From Symbiodinium natans (taxonomy: Eukaryota; Sar; Dinophyceae; Suessiales; Symbiodiniaceae), in assembly GCA_905221605.1 (NCBI GenBank), contig CAJNDS010002324.1, positions 1,221,001 to 1,281,000 of the forward strand: a stretch of DNA of 60,000 nucleotides, in the 5' to 3' direction. The translations under genes and the position numbers were made by a program. Shown here piece by piece: positions 36,000 through 48,200 of the stretch (position 1 is its first letter; the number at the start of each line of letters is the position of its first letter). The notes below the pieces were generated by a model. That model searched no databases. It saw nothing but the letters and a program-made list of their open reading frames with translations, and had not been told where the DNA came from.

Positions 36000-38900
36000 C
36001 TGCTTCATAAAATCCGGCGTTGCAATCGACAGAAAGTGTGCGTGTATGCGCGTGAGGACAAGGCATAATGGTCATGCCATGACCTGATTGCTAGGTGGAG
36101 CGACCTGCGGAAGCGCTCGTTGAGGTGCGACAGACATGTGCTTTCGGTGATGTGCGCCGATGTTGATACTCATCTATACGGTGCGAGGCTGACCCAAGTT
36201 CATCATCCACGACATCCTCGCAGACCCCTTGCTGGAAGTACATAAGAAGCTCATTCAAACCGGCATCAAGAGACATGAATCCCGCTGGGCCCTTCCAAAA
36301 CCCAGGTCTTTGATGACGCGAGCTGTTTTAACGCAACGTGACCCGCCTCGGCCAACAACCTGTCGGTTCTGCAGTGGCGAGGTTAGGTGGGCGCGACACG
36401 CGTCACGTCTAAAACCTACACCCAAGCCCTTCTAAGCGGGTATCGAGGGTGCATGTCTGGAGTGCCTACAACCTTCAGGGCTACTTTATCCAGGTCAGGA
36501 CCTGCGCTTCCTATTAAGTTCCACGGCTTTGAGTGCTTTGCAGTCGGGGTTTAGGGTTTAGTTTTAAAGGGCTCAGAGTTAGGTTTGCAGGAGGCTGTGG
36601 GTGGCGTCTTAGGGGAGGAGGGTTGGGGTGGGGGGGGGGGGGGCGTGAGATTGCTCAACTGGGCTCTTGACATAACAGAGTCCAAGATGCAGTTTCCATG
36701 TGCAGTTGAAAGTTGAGGAAAGCTGGTGGTCAACTATCGGGCTGTGTGATGGGGCTTTGTGCCTCGGGTCACTTCGCCGAGGCTTACAGCCAGGCCTTTG
36801 GATGCCACCGCATGGGAGTAGGCCATGCCCGGCATGCTCGCGTGCCTCTTGAACAGGTCATGGCAGTGCCTGACGAGGCCTGCTTGCTTCAACTCATGAA
36901 GCATACAGGCTCGGATTTCAGATCTGACGTCAGATCACCAGGGTCCCGCGGCTTTGGTGAGTTCAATGATCGGACTGCGCCTGCAGAAGGTCCAATTGTG
37001 GGCAGTTTGGATGCGGAGACCAATTCGAGACTGCCTGCGCCACAGCCAAAGGTTGCAGTACGGGCAAAGTTGATATTGGCCGTCCGGCTTTGAGATGCTT
37101 TCAACAACCGTCGAAGGATCAGACGCCTGATGGACATCCTCTCGTCGCAGGCGGAGGTTCGCCCGAATTTTCTTTTAGCCTGGCGAACAAATGGCAACTT
37201 TGCAAAATTTCAAGTGGTGACAGTCGGAAAAGCCGACAGTTGAGGACCTGCCTGCCGGCAGCATAGAGCAGATCTTTTCCTGGCTGCAGAAGGCAGATTG
37301 TTACACGTGCCCTTTGATAACATGCATCGTTTGCACTGCTCTGCCGGACATTGGAACCTGACGTGTTAGGGCTGCGTTCGGCCTCGGGTGTCATGGGAGG
37401 AAGAAGCTTATTGTCCATCCCAACTCGCTGAGTCCATAGCAGCCATTGCACATCTCTTACGTCCCCCGTGGGGCTGAGAATCTAGCGTCAAATGTGCGCT
37501 GCGGAAGGCTTGAGATGTTGTGTGTGCAGGCTCTGAGCCAGGGCATTCAGCTCAAAGTCTCCGAAGTTGAGGCCATTGTCTCCGCCCTTCAAAAGGCCAA
37601 GCCCTCAAGCGTGCTAGTGGCAATAAGAAGTTTCTTTCTGGACTCGACAAGCATGTGCCTGCGACACTTCAGCCCCCACAGTGGATTCTCAGGCGCATCT
37701 TTTGCAGGCGGTTCAGAAACCTTGCCTGGCAACTTATGTTGAAATCGTAGGTCTCATCTTCCCTGTCGCCACTCAGCGCCGCGGAAAAGTCTGAGGCGGC
37801 GCAGCTGCTGCAACAGGCGCAAGTTGCCTTGAGTTACTTTCAGATTCGTTTTGCTTGCTGTTGGCGGTTCTCAACCAGGTCTCTACACGTCGCCAGGCGT
37901 GAAGGTAATCTTCAAGAAGTGGAATCTGGACAGTACATACGTTCTTTGCAAAATTCGAAGGCATGCCACAGGAATTCCTACATTTGCTGTCGTTCGTGGC
38001 CTTGGTGCCCACTTTTGGCCAAGGCACGCCTGGCCCGAAGGGCTCTTTGTGCATCATATCGCAAGCAGCATGGTTCGGCTCTTCGTGTTTGCCGCTCTTG
38101 CTACAGAGCACGAGTCTTTAAACATGCACAGGTCGTAGTCTGAATTATGAATCCCAGACCCAAGAGATATATTCGAACCCTAAACCCTAGAACCCGGGCC
38201 CGTGTGCAGACCTTAAGGTCTTTTGCACCAGGAGCTTGTAGGTTCAGATGCGGAGTGCTGTACATGTATATTGCATTTTCTGAGGAGGGTCAATGACTTC
38301 AAGCGGAGGAACAGAACAAAAAAGTTAGTTCTTCATTTCTTTTGGCTGGCTCAGTGAATTCATGCATTCGCTCACTGGTTAGCTTCTTTATGATTCACTT
38401 CACTCTCTTCTGTCCTAATTATTATTTCGCAGCAGGCGAGAATAAAAGCTAGATAAGTGGTCAGTGGTCCAAAAGCCCCCACAAATGTACGCTCCATTTT
38501 GGGCAACCACCAAGGAATCTTGGAAAGGGTTTACAGCACGTAGGTCCTGCCGGGGACAAGCATAATGAATAGTCTGTCCTTCAGCCGATTTGGAAGTGGA
38601 GTCTCTGGGTCATCCACTCGGCGTGCCTGCACCTGTCGCCATGTGACCCTTTGCCATACAACAGCCGGAGCTGACAGATCCAGCACTGCAAGACCAACAG
38701 TTCACTGAATCTCTGAAATCAGTCACCCGCCTAGCCAATCAGGGCGACACAAGAGCTTGGTGCAAACTGCCATGGCCCTTGATTGCTCTGTCTGAACATC
38801 ACCAGGGCGCAGGCCGAACGGCTGGCGATTATGCAACCAGGGTTTAGGGTTTGGAGGTCATGTGGACGCTTTTGCAAGGAAGTCGGCCTTCTACCCGGAC

Positions 38901-41830
38901 CAAAGTCATGCAGGACGGCGAAAGTTTACGTAGTCACTCTGTTGATGTTTTGACGCTTGCGGCCTGGAAGTTCAGGCGTTTTTTTAGCAATGGAAAAATA
39001 TCACTTTCTAAACGCACGAAAGACACACCTTTCAGCTGCTGAAACGCATGGAGGGAGGATCTCCTATCCATGACCTCTGGACTTGAAAAAGCTCCAACGG
39101 TTGAACCAGAAGGCTCGCAAGAAGTAGGGGCCAATTGCGTGGAGATCGCACTTGCTTGTGGTTCTTAGGATTGTGGAGCGGACGTGAAAAAATCACACCA
39201 CCGAAGACCCCAAACAGTCGAAGGCGCGTCAAAGCACCCCGAATTTCCCCGAAGACAACCTGCGAACTGAGCAATCGAAGTGCAGAGGCCATATGCTGCA
39301 ACTGTTGCACTGAGTGCTCCGCCATGGCCTGTGCATGAACACAAGCTGGCTGAATTGAAAGCAGCAATCTGACAAAACTCGTAGCGCATGTCCGGGCGAA
39401 ATGCTCTCGTCGCACCCCCCCCCACACCCCCTCGCACACCTACACGACAACCGAGTCTGGTCGTGATTTGAGCTGCAGCGATTGCACCAACACAGTTGCG
39501 GACAACAGGTTCTTGGGATGTGCCACTGCTACATCGTTCTTGAGCTAGCACATGCCGTGGCAAGGCAGCCATTCATGTAGTCAAATGTACGTGTGCATAA
39601 ATACTCGCCAGGGTGACCATGCCATGCATTTCAGGGATCAGCCTCCGATTTCCCAACGCAGCACAGCTACAGTCCGCAGCGGCTTGATGGTGATGGTGGT
39701 GGTGGTTACTGCTGTCGTTGTTCTTGCTGACTTCAGCCACATATCGTGAAGCACTTGAAGCACTCAGTTGCCGAGTTTGGGATTTGTGCAGCGTTCTAAG
39801 AACCCCAACAAAAGCAGCATGAATAGCACTAGTGTATCAGCATGTGCTCTTTTCATCTCTTTCCCATGCACGTCTTTCCAGGAGCTGTCCTTGGTGGAAG
39901 GCAACCAGCGGCGGGACTTTGCGGACATAGCATCTTGGCTGCAGAAGCGCTGCAAATCTTGCAAATGAGCAGTGGCAGTTCGAGGTCAGTAGTCAGTCGC
40001 TCTCGAATGCTCTGAATCCAGAGAGTAATGCATATTGTGCAGTGGCCCAGTGGGAGAACGGAAGGCGTCACGACCATGCACCCAACAATGCGAGGTTTGG
40101 CAAATCGCCGAACGCAGAGGTTGCAACGAGTTTGTCGGAGCCTGGGTTGAGTCAGCGTAGAGTTGATTGCATTTGATTGCTACAAACTTGGCTCGCGCAA
40201 GAAAGCAGCTCTTTGCCAAGGTGGTCAGGTACGACTGCGGACATTCACTTCGAGCGGAGGTTTCAGCTCCTCATTTGCCGAGCACGAAGGAGACATGGCA
40301 TGATGTAGCGGAAGCACTTCGACGTCTGACATGGTTTCCCACGGTCTCGGAAGTTTGCGAGGACTACGGCACTCACGAAGCAGATCGCTCGCGTTACGTG
40401 CAACACTGTTTGCATGTCCAGGGCTTGAACTTGCTTCAACTGGGCACCCTGATAAAGCTGAGTTGCTTGCCGAGCCAACAGAGCCGTGCCTGTTTTTGGG
40501 CCGAGGTCCTCACCCGCCATCCTGCAGACATACAGGCTAGGTCTGTGATCAGATCATGCTGTTGCTAGGGCTGTACGGCCTACGGTGGCTTCAACCCCGC
40601 GCCATGCGTCTGTGATTTGCAGGTGCAGGTAACCGTGCCGGAGGGACGCTGCCGGCATTGCCAGCGCGGACAACGACAGACTTTAGCAGCTAAGCTGATA
40701 GGTTCATGAGGGTTTGTTTTTGAGGTTGGCCCCTGCAACAGCTGGACACGTTCATGAGGAGCAGTTGGTCGTATCAAGATTTTGGCAGGTATGCGGACCT
40801 GTCCATACCGATCTGAGGCAGGGTGCCGGGACAGACAAATAAGCTGGCAACAACCTTGGGCACATGCGTAAGAAGAGCTGGCAGCAGTCCAATGGGCCAA
40901 CATGTTTCGGGCATGCGACAAGTACCAGCATTGTTCAGGGAGCCCGCCGCCCCAGGCCTCGTCGCCAAGGCACATGGAGGGTTAAGAAACGTCCTGAGTC
41001 GAGATCTCGGGGGTGCGTGTTTCGGAGATTTGTATGCGTCTTCCCCATTGTTTCTCAAGTCTTCTTCCATAATATGCGACAGCAAGGCAGCGATGGACAG
41101 AAACTATCAATGACGAGACGTGTCAGATGTTGGGGACGCATTTACTCGTACGTTGTTTTTGTTGATCGTGATAGCGTGACATTCGTGGAATAGAGATGCC
41201 GAGACTTTGGAGCTCTCCGATATGAGTACGACGCATTTGATTGTGAGCATACATGTAAGAAGCCGAGCCATAGTAGTGGCAGCTTTATAACAAGAGAGCA
41301 CTCCTTTCTTGGCCAGACATTGGGCCGCGGTCCACTGGACGCTTTGACGCACGCCAAGCGGGTTGAACTGCCCATGACCGCCCACTCCTTCCTGGCGACG
41401 ATCGGGCAGGCACCGTAATTAGTGTCTTTGAAGCTGTTTTTCGGGTCGGGCAATGGCTAGGTTGGAGTGCTTACACCTGCTGATGACACAGCTGGTCTGG
41501 ATGCAGCTTCTTGAAAGTAGTGTGTGGAACTCATAAAACTTCCAGTAATTGTTGCATTTTTCAAAGTAAAATACCTTAATAATCTGACTTTATGAAGGGA
41601 ACTAACAATAATAATTTAATGGCTACCGCCAATGCCGCCGACCCCGACAGGAGGCCCTAGGGTTTAGGGCGCAGGGCTTGGTTTAGGCTCGGAAGGGACA
41701 CAAACACCCCCTACATTGCGCTTACATATATCCATAGGTTCTAGAGTTCAGGGGGGGCGAAACATTGAGTCTTCACGCGCAGGGAATTGGCGCGCAACCT
41801 TAAACCCTAAACCTCACACCTTAAACTCGA
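36000..41830 (+). other. Sparse region with weak exon candidates
   Basis: Three open stretches have protein-like composition but no known motif. About 37,519-37,640 reads ALSQGIQLKVSEVEAIVSAL. 39,877-39,968 follows TTTCCAG and ends at TGA (EGNQRRDFADIASWLQKRC), which suits a terminal exon. About 40,290-40,440 reads TWHDVAEALRRLTWFPTVSE. They may be parts of one gene or chance. No RNA gene or mobile element is seen, apart from short TTTAGGG pieces. Confidence 0.25.
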
Positions 41831-41857
41831 AACCCTGGGGGGCAGAGGTGAAGGGGT

Positions 41858-41944
41858 GAAAACGGGGGGAGGCGGGGGGGGGGCGGGGTGGGCGGGGTGG
41901 GCGGGGTGGGCTGGGGGGGGCGGGGGGGGGCGGGGGGGGCGGGG
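41858..41944. repeat. G-rich tract at the retroelement insertion site
   Basis: Almost pure G runs are broken by single C or T bases (GGGGCGGGGTGGGC units), enough for several G-quadruplexes. The retroelement LTR begins immediately after it at 41,945. The sequence after the right LTR (from 56,464) is also G-rich. Confidence 0.85.
41940..41944. repeat. Left copy of 5-bp target-site duplication (CGGGG)
   Basis: Matches 56,464-56,468 directly after the right LTR. Five base pairs is the copia-type length. Chance agreement in G-rich DNA cannot be excluded. Confidence 0.7.
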
Positions 41945-42113
41945 TGAAATAGAGACAGGTATGCCACAGGGTTCAGTCATCATGGCATGCAGTGGCCTGT
42001 GCCCGAGGTTCTGGATCAGAGTGATACACTTAGCCAGCAGAGCTAAAAGAGACACCTGCGTGCCTTGCCAGCTGTACCGAGCCGGAGGCTGGTAACGCTC
42101 AGGTTTCATCTCA
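41945..42113 (+). repeat. 5' LTR (169 bp)
   Basis: Starts TGAAATAGAGACAGG and ends GGTTTCATCTCA. It is the same in length and sequence as 56,295-56,463. It is short for an LTR. I see no clear TATA box. The transcription start is not determinable by eye. Confidence 0.93.
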
Positions 42114-42116
42114 ACG

Positions 42117-42128
42117 TGGTAGCGGAGC
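42117..42128 (+). promoter_or_regulatory. Primer binding site, initiator-Met-tRNA-like
   Basis: TGGTAGCGGAGC starts three bases after the 5' LTR. TGG is the complement of the tRNA CCA end. The rest would pair with a 3' acceptor strand ending CUCCGCUACCA, which fits an initiator methionine tRNA starting AGCGGAG. Copia-class elements commonly prime with initiator tRNA. The host tRNA sequence is not available here. Confidence 0.7.
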
Positions 42129-42133
42129 TTCCG

Positions 42134-42212
42134 GGAATTACCTGGAGTGCTCTGTACCAACAGAGGTGTCCAGGGTAATCCTTGGCACGCTCTGTTCGGA
42201 CAGAGGCAGCCA
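42134..42212 (+). promoter_or_regulatory. Two hairpins in the 5' leader
   Basis: The first has inner stem CTCTGT/ACAGAG (42,150-42,165), loop ACCA, mismatched GTG/GTG, then a perfect outer stem CCTGGA/TCCAGG. A further GGAATTA/TAATCC arm extends it to 42,134-42,181. The second (42,183-42,212) has CTCTGT/ACAGAG around TCGG, mismatched ACG/GCA and outer stem TGGC/GCCA. Their place between primer site and gag start is where packaging or dimerisation signals lie in LTR elements. They belong to the hairpin family listed separately. Confidence 0.75.
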
Positions 42213-42256
42213 GAAGCTCGAAAACCGGAAGCCGATCCGAGCCCAATCGTAGAGCC

Positions 42257-45200
42257 ATGGCAAGTCACTCGTACGACCAGTTCGACGACTACGAAGAACC
42301 AGACGGAGAAGCCTTAGCTGCAGGGAACAGGTCACTGGAAGAGCTTCAGCGTCTTTCTGCCTTTCAGCAGGTGACCACCAAGGTTCCCCCATCTTATGAT
42401 GGTAGAAGTAGCTGGTTTGCTTTCGAAGATGCCGTAGACGACTGGTGTGATATCACAGAACTTGAACCAGAGAAGAGAGGACCCGCATTGAGAAACAGAC
42501 TTGAAGGTGAAGCTGCTATCTACAAGAGATTGCTTGATCGAGAAGCTTTGAAGAACAAGGAAGATGGAGTCAGGTACTTCAAGCGCTTCCTTAGGCCTTA
42601 CTTCGTGAAGGGTGCAGCGAACGTTTTCCTCTACAGATTCCAGCAGTTCATGAACATGCATCGTGGTAGTGGTGATATGCTGAGGTGGATGACAAGATTC
42701 CAGCTGTCCTACCAGCGCATGAACGAGTCATGGATGGACACTTTTGTTCCCCTAGTGAGTGAAAACGACCCCGTGGTGAGAGCCTATGTTCTAAGACTAC
42801 CTCAAGAAGAACAACAGGCAATCACTCCCGAAGAAGCACTTCGCCGAGTCAACGAACAAGGGAGAGAAACACATGGAAGAGCACTACCCATCACAGCGAA
42901 CCTCATTGCCCTGCTGTTCGTGACCCTGTCAGACCTTACCCAAGACCAAAGACAAGTTCTTACTTCTCTTATGGCGCACAAGAACAGGGCACTCACAGAT
43001 TACAGAGTGGATGAGCTGAGAACAGTGTATTTGGAAGTGTTTTGCACCACGAAGACCACAGTAGACAACCCTCTTCTAGCACCCACAAGTGCTCCAGGAA
43101 GAAAAAGTTTTATCGTCATCGATGAAGGTACCCTCGATGAGAGCCAAGGCTACTGGTGCGAGGACGAGGATGATGGCGCAGAAGGCTTCCTGGACGCCTT
43201 TGAGGATTGCTTCTGGGTCTACGACGATGAGTCTTACACGTGGTTTCAGCGGAAGTTCCAAGGTCGTAAGTTGCGACGTGGAAAAGGAAAGGGCAAGGGC
43301 CGGAAAGGAAAAGGCAAGGGCCATGGTGGCCGACGCTTTTTCAAACGCAAGAAAGGGAAGGCCCATGCCGCCGAAGACGTCAGCGCTAGCGACTGGGCAT
43401 GGAACGAAGAATGGCATGATTGGAGCTATGAAGCCTGGACAGAAACTGATTGGCAAGAAGGAGCTGACGACTCCTACGCAGCCAAAGGTCGGAAAGGAAA
43501 GGGCAAAGGCAAGGGCAAGTTCTTCAAGGGAAAAGACAAGAAAGGAAAGGACGGCAAGGGCGACCATGCCAATGCCACCTCGGAAGCCCAGAGGACTGCT
43601 GCCTTGGCAGGCCCAGGTACTCCGGCCATAGCTAACGCCTTTTGGGTGCAGCACCACAGTTTTGTGTCCGAAGCGGTTTACAAGCAGGACTCCAATGAAG
43701 AAGAAGTTTCCAAGTCCTTTTTGACACATGCTCTGTCCCCTACCTCTATGGTTTTGGACATCGGTTGCACACGGGCTATGACCTCGAGACAAGCAGCGAA
43801 AGAGTTCATGGGTTTCGTGGATCATCATCCAGATTGTGGTTTGTGGTACGAGTTACGACCTACAAACAGTCATTTCTCTTTTGCCAACAGCGAGATGGCC
43901 CAGTGCAAGGAAAAGATTGTGATCTTCATGTACGATCTTTCCTACACGATTCAGTCGACCGAATTTGACATCGTTGATCAGGGCACAGTTCCCTTCTTGA
44001 TGTCGTTACCTCAGATGAGGAACCTTCGCTTCAAGATCTCGTTAGAGCCTGACGAAGCCCTTCTGTCAAGTTCAGTTCTGGGCATGAAGAACCTTCCTTT
44101 GAAGGTTGCCCGAAGCTCACACTTGATGCTCGATCTTATAGATGTAGCCTGGCATATGTGGGGAGTTCGTTTCGATGCACATAAGAAGGTGAGTTTCTTC
44201 ATGACGAACGAGCACCACTTCGAGTATGGCTACAAGTTGGTCACGAAGGAATGCTCCCCTCCAGGGGAGGAATCCTCAGAAGCCTTGGTTGTGGAGGACG
44301 AATGGCGCTTGGACGAAGGCAACTATCGTCTAATCCGAGTTCACCGCAAGGAGCGAATTCAGTCCTTTGCGCCATCGAAAGGGAATACTCCCATACCACT
44401 CGAGTACCTCGACACGATTCGGGAGACCACCATCAACTACAAGGATGGCATAAAGGAAACACAGAATGATGAATGGAAGGACAAGCCTCCCGTCAAGTTT
44501 CCAAAGCCGTGGTTAGGTAGAACCGTTTTCAAGATTCTGCCAGGTGGCATAGAGAATCGCACCTCTGTGAAGGTGAGTACTCGGGGAAAAGGCCCCGGGC
44601 GCAGAGGAAAGCCTGATGACGAAGTCGTCAAGGCACCTGCTAGGAAGAAAATTACAGGCAAAAAGCCAGATTCTGGCTTAATGCCACATCCTTCAAGAAA
44701 GGAAGGCTCTCCTTTAGGAGAGGGATCCTTGCGAAAAGAAGGCAGCTCTTCCCCAGAAGAGGCACCTTTACCTTTCTCTCCAGGAGAGCTCTTTGGAGAT
44801 GAGGACGAAGACCCATTTCCAGAGCTGAAGGGTAAGGGTGTCGAGACAACTAAATGGGATGATCAGTACTCTCCTTCTGAAGCTCCAGTGGAGCAGCCAG
44901 AGCCGTCTCCAGAGTCTAAAGAAGACAATGCGCCTGAGGAGCGCTTCGATCCAGAACCTAGGCGTATAGCGCTACCTCTTCCCGGGCAAGAAGTTGCCCG
45001 CTCTTCTCCGGCCTTTCGACGCATGATTGAAAAGCTGCGAAGTGATGTGGAGCTGTGCAAGTTGCATGTGAAGCATTACCACATGAGTTCCGCGCAGTTT
45101 CGTAGGCGTACGTCCATGTTAGGCCTTCCTGAAGAGATTTACGAAAAGTACGACCGCATCGTCAAGTCATGCAGGGTTTGCGGAACAACAGTTCCGGCAC

Positions 45201-48200
45201 CGCCGCGAGCCAGAATCGCAGGCCTTCGTGCCGCGTCGTTCGGAGATCTTATTTTTGTCGATCATGCTGAAATCAATTACGGAGAAAAGAGTTATATCAC
45301 TCTTTTGATTCTCGACGGCGCGTCTAACCTGCTTTGGGCTACGGCCCTCGTTGGACTCGAGGTTACCGAAACCCTTGCCGCATTGCGGAGATGGATCGAA
45401 GAGAACAACTGTGTTCCGAAAGGAGTAGTAGGTGATCAAGCCTTTTTCGCTGATGAATTCCTGGCATTTTACCGCTTCCATGGGATAACACCTTATCCCT
45501 GCGGGCCAAGAACGCCGTGGCCGAACAGAGCAGAAACAGCAGTTCGTCTTTTCAAAAAGACATGGGCAAAAATGACAAAGGCTCTCAGAGAAGAAGGTTT
45601 CCTTGAAAGCATCACTGTTAGGGATGCTGTGAAGAAGGTTGTTTGGGCAAGGAATTGCCAACTCACAATCTCTGGCTATTCACCGCTAGAAATAGCCACA
45701 GGGCGTAGACCGCCTGATCTGTTGGACGTCGAAACAAGTTCACCTGAACAATTGTCAGCTTTGGCCCCTCGAGAGGACAGGACCAATCAGGAGTTGCAAC
45801 GCATTGCTATGCGAGCACATCAAGAGGCAAGACAGGCCCAGGACCTTCGAAGCGACCTGGCTCGCCGAGTCATGCCCTCAGATGGTCCTTATGTCAAGGG
45901 GGACAAGGTGTTTGTTTGGATGAAGGATGAGTCTAAGATAAAGTCAGAAGGAGTATGGGTTAGAGGCAAGGTCATGGGACAGGAAGGTGCGATGGTCATT
46001 GTTCATGTGCATCAAGCCATCCTTCGAGTGAATCAGTCAAAGATTCGTAGAGACCATGACCCCTGGCATGATGTCCATATTCCTCTTGACATGGACAAGG
46101 TACCAGGAGGCTCTCCACCGGGAGAGGAACCTGGTGGTTTGTTTTGTGAATACGAGCCACAATGTTGCGCTGAACACGAAATTTGTTATCACACGCACGG
46201 GGGAAGATTTTGTGATGTCCTTGAAATCGCCCCAGGGCCTACGGGAATCACGGCCTGTATGGCTCGGCACGGGAACAGAATCGGAGAGCCAGTTCACGTG
46301 GAAAGTTGGCAGCCAAAGGCGATCCAGCAGAGTATCGCCTCGGCATGGAAAACTCTGTTGCATGCGTCACCCACGCTTGTGGTGATCAACCCAACGATAC
46401 CTGATTCACTTGTGAGAAACAAGAAGGCCATCAAGACTTACTGGCATTTTTGTGCAGAAGTCGTTAGATGGCAGGATCAGAATCAAGGTGAAGTTGCTGT
46501 CGTGGGGTTGACAGACCAGGGATTTTTCACATCACAGGCTGCTCGTTCACTACACTGGAGAATTGGCATGTCGTCGATTTGTTTCGGCCAAGACGAGGGA
46601 GCAACTCTCATGACGAATCTAGGAAGGGATTGGTTTGAGAGATTGAAATCACTGCGAGGAGTTTTCATGAGTAGTAGCACTTCTTTCTCTCCTAGATTTG
46701 TTGTTCTCTTGGCTGAATGTCTTCAAGGTACTGATCGTAGTGATTATCGACAAGAGAGTCTTTTCCAAGACCTCCTTGAGGATTTCGACGATGGAGATTT
46801 GTGTTCTCTGTGTTTGCGTGCTGATAGGAACAGTGAAGTCTGTTCAGCACTTCCGAGTACCTCCGAACAATCTTTTTTGAATGCTCAGAAGAATCAACTC
46901 CCTAGCGCCTTGCAGTTCATATTACCTCAAAGGTTCGTGACGAGTTCTCTTGTTCAAGGACTCAGGGCGATTGAAGGTCTTGCTCCTGGAACAGAGCTGG
47001 AGGTGAATACCTCCACCACTCAGGAGGCTCAGTCGCTGAGAGGAGTCCTCAAAAACATCAGGACTTTGACACTTCCGTATCTCGAGTTTGAGAATTGCAA
47101 TGTCTACCGGGGGACTTTTGGTAAGGTTCTTCCTGTTATTCAGAGACATCCTGATGCCGTCGTGATCATGTGGAAGTTAGGAGACTATGAACATGTGTTT
47201 TTCATGAACCTCGCGCAGCTTATCCCATGTCTAAGGGACGTAGCGGTGTCAGGATGGTCGTTGATCGTGTTTTGGAATGAGATCGGTCCTCCCAGGAAAA
47301 GGAGAGGTCCAGACGTGTCCCTGGACTTTACCGATCAGCCAGTTCCAGATGCACCTCCACCAGGCGTGCCTCCTGGCACCTCTAGTGGAGATGATCCTGA
47401 AAATCCTCCTGGAGGCGGTCCTCCAGGACAGGTACCGGGATACCAGGACTACCATGACACACCCGTGCCGGGTGATATGTCGTGGGATGAAGGTGAGGAA
47501 GAGACTCAGGGTGGCCCTTCAGGGCCGGGACCTGATGGCCCTCCAGATGGAGCGGCAATTCCGATAGATGTGGATGGAGATGACGGAGGAAATCCTCCAG
47601 GACAGGGGGCCTTTCCGCCTGGAGGCGGTCCTCCAGGACCGGGACCAGGGTTCGGGCCTTCGCCTGAAGACTTTGAGGATGGCGGAACTCCTATGGAAGT
47701 TCATATGGAGCCGCCGCCTCCAGGTCCTCCGCCTGACGCGCCAGGCGCAAAAATCTACTCACATCCGGATCAGCCGCTTCTCCCGCCTTCCAAACTGGGG
47801 CCAGTGTTTAGAGCTCCAATTCCTAAGCATCCGAATTTCCCAGCTCCTCCTGTTGTTCAACCGGCTTCGCCACGTAACGTGCCGATTACGCGTGCACGCG
47901 GCAAACATCCTGATGAGCCAAGTAAGCCTAAGTTACGCACCGAGGAACCGGCGCATCCGATTCCCGCAAGTGCGGCACCAAAACTGCGTTTCCCTGTTTA
48001 CCCAAACAAGATTCCGGAGGCCGCTGTGCCTCTTCCGGGTCAGCCGTTGCCGGAGAAAAAGGGAGATCCGCAGGTTTCCGCTCCGTTTCCAGACGAGGAT
48101 GAGACAGATCCGACCGCGTCTTCTTCACAGCCTAGCGGACCGCCAGGACTTCCCGTGGCGGAAGGAGAGTTTCCGATTCAGCAAACTCCCGTCGCGCCTC

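Noticed and set aside
42182-42256. Upstream extension of pol starting with TTG at 42,182
   Set aside because: This stretch lies in the hairpin-bearing leader. The ATG at 42,257 has a good context and precedes the Gag-like domain.
44661-44680. AAGCCAGA/TCTGGCTT inverted repeat as another family hairpin
   Set aside because: It has a one-base spacer, no CT...AG arm ends and none of the conserved flanks.
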